Shown here in pieces: positions 59,733 to 64,000 of a DNA stretch of 64,000 nt; within the stretch, counting starts at the first letter, position 1, and the number at the start of each line of letters is the position of its first letter. The notes under the pieces are model-generated. The model made no database searches, was not told the DNA's origin, and saw only the letters and a program-made list of their open reading frames with translations. The DNA lies in the NCBI RefSeq assembly GCF_000192475.1, contig NZ_AEYW01000018.1, forward strand, positions 124,001-188,000, written 5' to 3'. The position numbers were made by a program, and so were the translations under genes. The stretch is from Ruegeria conchae. GTDB lineage: Bacteria > Pseudomonadota > Alphaproteobacteria > Rhodobacterales > Rhodobacteraceae.

Positions 59733-60782
59733 ATGGCGGAAATCCAACTTCGCAACATTGGCAAGCGTTGGGGCAGCTTCATTGGGGTGGACAATTTCGA
59801 CCTTAAGATTGCGGACAAGGAGTTCTTAGTCCTTCTGGGCCCTTCGGGCTGCGGCAAAACCACAACCATGCGGATGATTGCAGGACTCGAAGACGCCAGC
59901 GAAGGCGACATTTTGATCGACGGCCTGCGGGTTAATGAAATGGAACCAAAGGATCGCGATGTGGCGATGGTGTTCCAGAGTTACGCGCTTTACCCGAACA
60001 TGAACGTTTATGAGAACATTCGCTTTCCGCTGAAAGTGCGCGGCGTCGATCCAAATATCCATGACGAAAAGGTGCGGCGAGCCAGCGCGATGGTTGAGTT
60101 GGATGACTTCCTACATCGGAAGCCTGCTGAACTATCGGGTGGACAGCGGCAGCGTGTGGCGTTGGCTCGGGCAATTGTACGTGAACCAAACGTTTTCCTG
60201 ATGGACGAACCTCTTTCGAATCTGGATGCGAAGCTGCGGGTTTCGACGCGGGCGCAGATCAAAAACCTGAGCCACGAACTGGCGGTGACCACCATCTATG
60301 TAACCCACGACCAGATTGAGGCGATGACCTTGGCGGATCGGGTTGTGATCATGAAACAGGGTGTTGTGCAGCAAGTGGGTTCACCTGTTGAGATCTACGA
60401 CAGCCCCGCCAACGCTTTCGTCGCCAGCTTTATCGGCAACCCTGCAATGAACCTGATGGATGGCGATATGTCAGGTGGAACTTTCCGCGCACAACATGTC
60501 GACGTGCCGGGATTGAGTGCACCAGATGGCAAGGTCACCCTTGGCTTCCGGGCCGAGGACGCCAACGTCGTCGAAATCGGCGGCCAGATCAACGCTCCAA
60601 TCTACACGATGGAACTCCTGGGTGACGCGACCATGGTTTCGGTTCGCATCGGCGGCGCGCTTGTCTCGGTAAAAGCAGACAAATCTTACCGCGCCGAGAT
60701 CGGTGAAATCGTTTCGATCAACGTCGCCCCTGAACACTTCCATCTGTTTGATCAGAAATCTGGAGCACGCATCGGAAACTGA
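59733..60782 (+). CDS. sugar ABC transporter ATP-binding protein (UgpC/MalK type)
   Basis: 349 residues. Walker A is Gly-Pro-Ser-Gly-Cys-Gly-Lys-Thr-Thr, the signature Leu-Ser-Gly-Gly-Gln-Arg-Gln-Arg-Val-Ala, Walker B Phe-Leu-Met-Asp-Glu-Pro, and the switch region Thr-His-Asp-Gln-Ile-Glu-Ala-Met. The C-terminal regulatory barrel is present. A GGGAGGG ribosome-binding site precedes the ATG. It is the first gene of the operon, unlike the sugar importer at 14582-18796, where the ATPase comes fourth. Confidence 0.95.
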   Translation: MAEIQLRNIGKRWGSFIGVDNFDLKIADKEFLVLLGPSGCGKTTTMRMIAGLEDASEGDILIDGLRVNEMEPKDRDVAMVFQSYALYPNMNVYENIRFPLKVRGVDPNIHDEKVRRASAMVELDDFLHRKPAELSGGQRQRVALARAIVREPNVFLMDEPLSNLDAKLRVSTRAQIKNLSHELAVTTIYVTHDQIEAMTLADRVVIMKQGVVQQVGSPVEIYDSPANAFVASFIGNPAMNLMDGDMSGGTFRAQHVDVPGLSAPDGKVTLGFRAEDANVVEIGGQINAPIYTMELLGDATMVSVRIGGALVSVKADKSYRAEIGEIVSINVAPEHFHLFDQKSGARIGN

Positions 60783-60860
60783 CACATGGGACATTCCGAA
60801 ACAGCCGAGAAACCGGGTGCAAAGTTACAAGATGCGCCCAACATCAAAGGGAGAAAACAC

Positions 60861-62105
60861 ATGCTCATCAAAAAACTATTCGTTGCTGGAGCAATGGCAG
60901 GACTAATGGGGACGACTGCTTACGCGGCAGATTGCGGCCCGTCTGATCAGTCCATCCGTATACTTGCGAGTGATTTTCCCGCCATTCACGCTGTGGCGGG
61001 CACCGCAGAAGGAAATTGCGCCGAAGCAGCCTCAGAGTTTTCGCGCAATCATACGACCGAAGCCCGACAGATCATGAACGCGGCGCTCACTCCGGATCCT
61101 GCCGAATACACCAGCGTAATTGTAGCTAATTCGACACTGACACAATTGATGAATGATGGACTGGTCCGTCCGCTGAACGATCTAATCGAAAGCCACGGTC
61201 AGAATATTCCCGACAATCTAAAGATCGCCATTGACGGCAATGTCATGGCCATTGCTTTCATGGCTAATGCGCAGCACCTGTTCTCACGCTCCGACATTCT
61301 GGCGCAAGTGGGGATCGACAGCGCTCCGAGCACCTATGACGAGGTGATTGAAGCTGCAAAGGCGATCCGGGATGCCGGAATCATGGAATATCCCATCGTC
61401 ATGAACCTGAAGACTGGCTGGAATGTAGGCGAGTCCTTTAATCTGGTCTTTCTTGCGCACGGTGGTGAGTTCTTCAAACCCGGCACCGCCGAACCAACTG
61501 TCAACAGCGAAGCTGGTATTGCTGCCTTGGAAACACTGAAAGCGATGGTGGAATACGCGCATCCAGACCATCTTACGCAAGCCTCGAACGAAACGCAGGG
61601 ACTTTGGGAAGCTGGCGAGGCCGCACTTGGTATCATGTGGGGGTCTCGTGGAGCGCCAATCCTCGACGATGAAGGGTCAAGCGCGGAAGTTACGTCGAAT
61701 ACAGTTCTATCCGCTGCACCCTCAGTTGAACCGGGTGGCATCCCCGGAGCAACACTATGGTGGGATGGCTTCACAATCTCCACGAATGTATCTGACGCTG
61801 AAGCAGAAGCGACATTCGCTGCACTGGCAAGCGCGTTGACGCCGGAAATGGTCGCGGCCAACAACGACGACGCTGTTTGGTTGCTCGAAGGATTTACGCC
61901 TGGCCCAGCGGCAGCTGGTGTTGCGGCAACTGTTCAAGGCGGGGCGCAACCGTACCCGATGCTTCCTCAGATCGGATTGCTGCACGCTGCATTGGGTTCC
62001 GAGCTGTCGGACTTCCTAAAAGGTGACGAAAGCGCCGAGAAGGCGCTTGCCGATGTTGAGGCTGCATACAGGACAGCGGCGAAAGAAGCGGGCTTCCTTC
62101 AGTAA
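60861..62105 (+). CDS. ABC transporter substrate-binding protein (CUT1, family 1)
   Basis: 414 residues from the ATG at 60861, which follows a GGGAGA ribosome-binding site and directly gives a signal peptide (Lys-Lys-Leu-Phe, hydrophobic core, Ala-Tyr-Ala-Ala). An upstream in-frame ATG at 60786 would bury it. The mature part has two-lobe family-1 features (Asn-Ala-Ala-Leu-Thr-Pro-Asp-Pro, Gly-Gly-Glu-Phe-Phe). The ligand is unknown; the operon has no metabolic enzyme inside the window to suggest one. Confidence 0.9.
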   Translation: MLIKKLFVAGAMAGLMGTTAYAADCGPSDQSIRILASDFPAIHAVAGTAEGNCAEAASEFSRNHTTEARQIMNAALTPDPAEYTSVIVANSTLTQLMNDGLVRPLNDLIESHGQNIPDNLKIAIDGNVMAIAFMANAQHLFSRSDILAQVGIDSAPSTYDEVIEAAKAIRDAGIMEYPIVMNLKTGWNVGESFNLVFLAHGGEFFKPGTAEPTVNSEAGIAALETLKAMVEYAHPDHLTQASNETQGLWEAGEAALGIMWGSRGAPILDDEGSSAEVTSNTVLSAAPSVEPGGIPGATLWWDGFTISTNVSDAEAEATFAALASALTPEMVAANNDDAVWLLEGFTPGPAAAGVAATVQGGAQPYPMLPQIGLLHAALGSELSDFLKGDESAEKALADVEAAYRTAAKEAGFLQ

Positions 62106-62124
62106 CTCCCCTGATCGAGCGCGC

Positions 62125-62150
62125 GAGGGGGGTACTTGTAAGCCCCCCTC
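62125..62150 (+). terminator. stem-loop after the binding-protein gene
   Basis: GAGGGGGG (62125-62132) pairs perfectly with CCCCCCTC (62143-62150) over a 10-nt loop, with no T-run. It sits in the same place as the hairpin at 15821-15852 in the other importer operon. A partial terminator or RNA-stabilising element that raises binding-protein levels over permeases is likely. Confidence 0.6.
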
Positions 62151-62181
62151 AACCTAACACCCACCGACGGGGACATTTGAC

Positions 62182-63213
62182 ATGAAGCATCGCACATTCT
62201 TCTGGTTCATCCTACCAACTCTTTCAGCAATGATTTTGTTCATCGCTCTGCCAATTGTTTCTGTCTTTATCCAATCGCTTTTCGTTCAACACGAACAGGT
62301 TCTGGTTGTTTCGGAAAGTTGTGGACCTTTTGGATGCAAGGAGTCCACCTCGGTCGATCTTGAGGCGACACAGAAACTTCGTGATGAAGCACCTTTAGGC
62401 AAGTTCAATGGATTGGGTACCTATACAAACCGCTCGCACTTGGCCTTTGCCGAAATTGGCGAGGCTTGGGCAAACACCGAGACAATGGGCGAGTTCTGGC
62501 GAGAGCTGGGTGACCTGCCATTTTATAATGCTCTCACCTTTACCCTAGCATACACGTTCATAGTAACGCCGATGGTCCTGATCCTCGGTATGGCCGTAGC
62601 GGTGGGTGTGAACACCCTGCCGCGCAAGCTCAAGGGCGCAGCGATCTTTGTCTCACTCTTGCCCTTCCTTGTCACACCGCTGGTCGGCTCGCTGATCCTG
62701 TTCTGGATGGTGGATGGCGACGGTGTCATCGGCGCAACCATTCAAAACATCTTCAATGACCCGAACCTCAGCTTGAAAGCTTCCACCGGTCTCATGTGGT
62801 TCATGCTTATGGTATATGGTGTCTGGCACACTTTGCCTTTCAGCTTCATCACATTTTATGCCGGGTTACAAACGGTTCCCGCGGACACAATGGAGGCCGC
62901 GCAGATCGACGGAGCCTCGAAGTGGCAACGCTTGGTCTACGTCGTGGTGCCACATCTGATGCCACTCGTGACCTTCGTGACACTGATGCTGATCATGGAC
63001 AATTTGCGGGTGTTTGAACCGATCGTGAGTTTCTCTGCCGAGGCCCACGCCCGGTCACTGAGCTGGATTATCTTTAACGACCTGCGCGAAAGCGGCAACC
63101 CACTCTACGGTTCGGCCGGGGCAACGTCTTTGATCACAATCTTCTTGGTTGTCATCCTGATGATGCCGGTACTCGTTCGCACTTGGCGCGATTTCACACG
63201 CAAATCTCACTGA
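62182..63213 (+). CDS. ABC transporter permease (CUT1, first subunit)
   Basis: 343 residues. After the first membrane helix comes an unusually long periplasmic segment (about 37-115) with a Cys-Gly-Pro-Phe-Gly-Cys pair that could form a disulphide. About five more membrane helices follow. The EAA loop is Ala-Ala-Gln-Ile-Asp-Gly-Ala-Ser. Lengths near 300 are usual, so the extra part is the periplasmic loop, as in MalF-like subunits. It forms the channel with the next gene's product. Confidence 0.88.
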   Translation: MKHRTFFWFILPTLSAMILFIALPIVSVFIQSLFVQHEQVLVVSESCGPFGCKESTSVDLEATQKLRDEAPLGKFNGLGTYTNRSHLAFAEIGEAWANTETMGEFWRELGDLPFYNALTFTLAYTFIVTPMVLILGMAVAVGVNTLPRKLKGAAIFVSLLPFLVTPLVGSLILFWMVDGDGVIGATIQNIFNDPNLSLKASTGLMWFMLMVYGVWHTLPFSFITFYAGLQTVPADTMEAAQIDGASKWQRLVYVVVPHLMPLVTFVTLMLIMDNLRVFEPIVSFSAEAHARSLSWIIFNDLRESGNPLYGSAGATSLITIFLVVILMMPVLVRTWRDFTRKSH

Positions 63214-63223
63214 GGACAAGATC

Positions 63224-64000
63224 ATGGCGAGAAAAGCAGAAACACGCATGACCCCACTGAAACTGTTCTCCTTCACGATGGTAGGGTTATGGCTGCTTAT
63301 CGCAGCGTTCCCCTTCCTTTGGACCTTCTGGGGAAGTTTCAAGGTGCAAGCCGATTTCCTGTCCAAAGCGGATTGGATGAACGCCGTGCGAGGGACCAAC
63401 ACACTCGAACAAACCGGCAGCACATTCACTGGACAAGGCTATTACGGCGCGTGGGTGACGGAAGATTTTTGGTTCAACTTTAAGAACACCAGCATTGTCG
63501 TGTTCTTTACAGTCGTCATTTCCCTGACGTTCGGCACGCTTGGAGGCTATGCCCTGGCGCGCTCGGGTTTTCGGTATGCATTTTGGATTCTCATGGCCGC
63601 ACTCGTGTTTCGTGCCATGCCACATATAACATTGGTTTCGGGTTATCTGTTGTGGTTCTTCGAATGGAATGTCTGGGGCATATTACCGACTACAATCATA
63701 GTGTTGGTGGCAATAAATCAACCCTTTACCCTTTGGATGTTGCATTCGTTTTTCAAGAACATCCCTAAAGACATGGACGAGAGTGCCATGGTCGACGGTT
63801 GTACACGTTTTCAGGCCTTCAGACACGTGATTGTTCCGGTAATGTGGCCTGGTGTAATCACCACCGGTTTGTTCAGCTTTCTGCTGGCGTATAATGATTT
63901 CACCGTCGCCGTGATGCTTCTCAGCGAAGAGAACGAGACAATAATCCCCGCAATCAACAGCTTCATGGGGACCACTCAAGTCGAAGGCAAGGTAATGTAT
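63224..64000 (+). CDS. ABC transporter permease (CUT1, second subunit; 3' end beyond window)
   Basis: The frame is open from the ATG at 63224 to the right edge, 259 codons without a stop. The first membrane helix is near residues 13-35. A periplasmic insertion (about 40-75) holds Gly-Gln-Gly-Tyr-Tyr-Gly-Ala-Trp. The EAA loop (Glu-Ser-Ala-Met-Val-Asp-Gly-Cys) is visible before the end. It starts 10 nt after the first permease and completes the importer. Further operon genes lie outside the window. Confidence 0.88.
   Translation, partial: MARKAETRMTPLKLFSFTMVGLWLLIAAFPFLWTFWGSFKVQADFLSKADWMNAVRGTNTLEQTGSTFTGQGYYGAWVTEDFWFNFKNTSIVVFFTVVISLTFGTLGGYALARSGFRYAFWILMAALVFRAMPHITLVSGYLLWFFEWNVWGILPTTIIVLVAINQPFTLWMLHSFFKNIPKDMDESAMVDGCTRFQAFRHVIVPVMWPGVITTGLFSFLLAYNDFTVAVMLLSEENETIIPAINSFMGTTQVEGKVMY

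Overview
The window is GC-rich and looks like an alphaproteobacterium of the Rhodobacteraceae (Roseobacter) type. That is inferred from the protein families: a non-pyrrolysine MttB beside a dimethylglycine-dehydrogenase-like protein, several CUT1 sugar ABC operons, and a serine recombinase with two ParB-like genes. I saw no rRNA, tRNA or CRISPR array, and I cannot tell chromosome from plasmid.

Layout. (1) 1-7081, minus strand: a tight operon of seven cistrons (VOC protein, two unknown small proteins, nitrilase-family hydrolase, PLP amino-acid decarboxylase, ATP-grasp enzyme, C45-type Ntn hydrolase) that runs off the left edge. A broken cupin regulator sits at its head (7222-7603). (2) 7604-8421: an 818-bp IS6-like element with a dead transposase. 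(3) 8478-20711: a sugar or sugar-acid catabolic island with a 2-keto-3-deoxy-sugar kinase, an IlvD/Edd dehydratase, two Gfo/Idh/MocA oxidoreductases, two TIM-barrel isomerases, a LacI regulator with twin operators and a CUT1 ABC importer. (4) 20862-20901: a vestigial end of the same IS. (5) 21039-24880: HTH gene, serine recombinase and two ParB-like genes. (6) 24918-50208: a defence-type island. A PLD-helicase and a PIN gene lie between two copies of a 196-bp hairpin-rich element. A seven-gene minus-strand row follows (gamma-glutamylcyclotransferase-like, PLD protein, unknown 529-aa protein, RecB-like nuclease/helicase, DnaQ-like exonuclease, NERD helicase, sacsin-like ATPase-DUF3883). Divergent from it are dcm, vsr and a DrmD-type (DISARM) helicase. 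(7) 50209-51026: a second, intact IS copy of exactly the same length and orientation, which cuts off the helicase. (8) 51027-55453: betaine-type methylamine metabolism with a regulator truncated by the IS. (9) 55717-64000: a cupin regulator, threonine synthase translationally coupled to a P-loop protein, and a LysR-linked CUT1 ABC operon that runs off the right edge.

How it fits together. The two same-direction IS copies and the relic end bracket the sugar island and the recombinase/defence island. At each outer side the IS abuts a truncated regulatory gene, so the roughly 43 kb between them looks imported or rearranged by IS6-type events. No target duplications are visible. The defence island combines nucleases (PLD, PIN, RecB-like, RNase H-like, DnaQ, NERD, Vsr, DUF3883) with several helicases and a GHKL ATPase. 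Two of its genes carry single-base frameshifts at runs of seven A/T.
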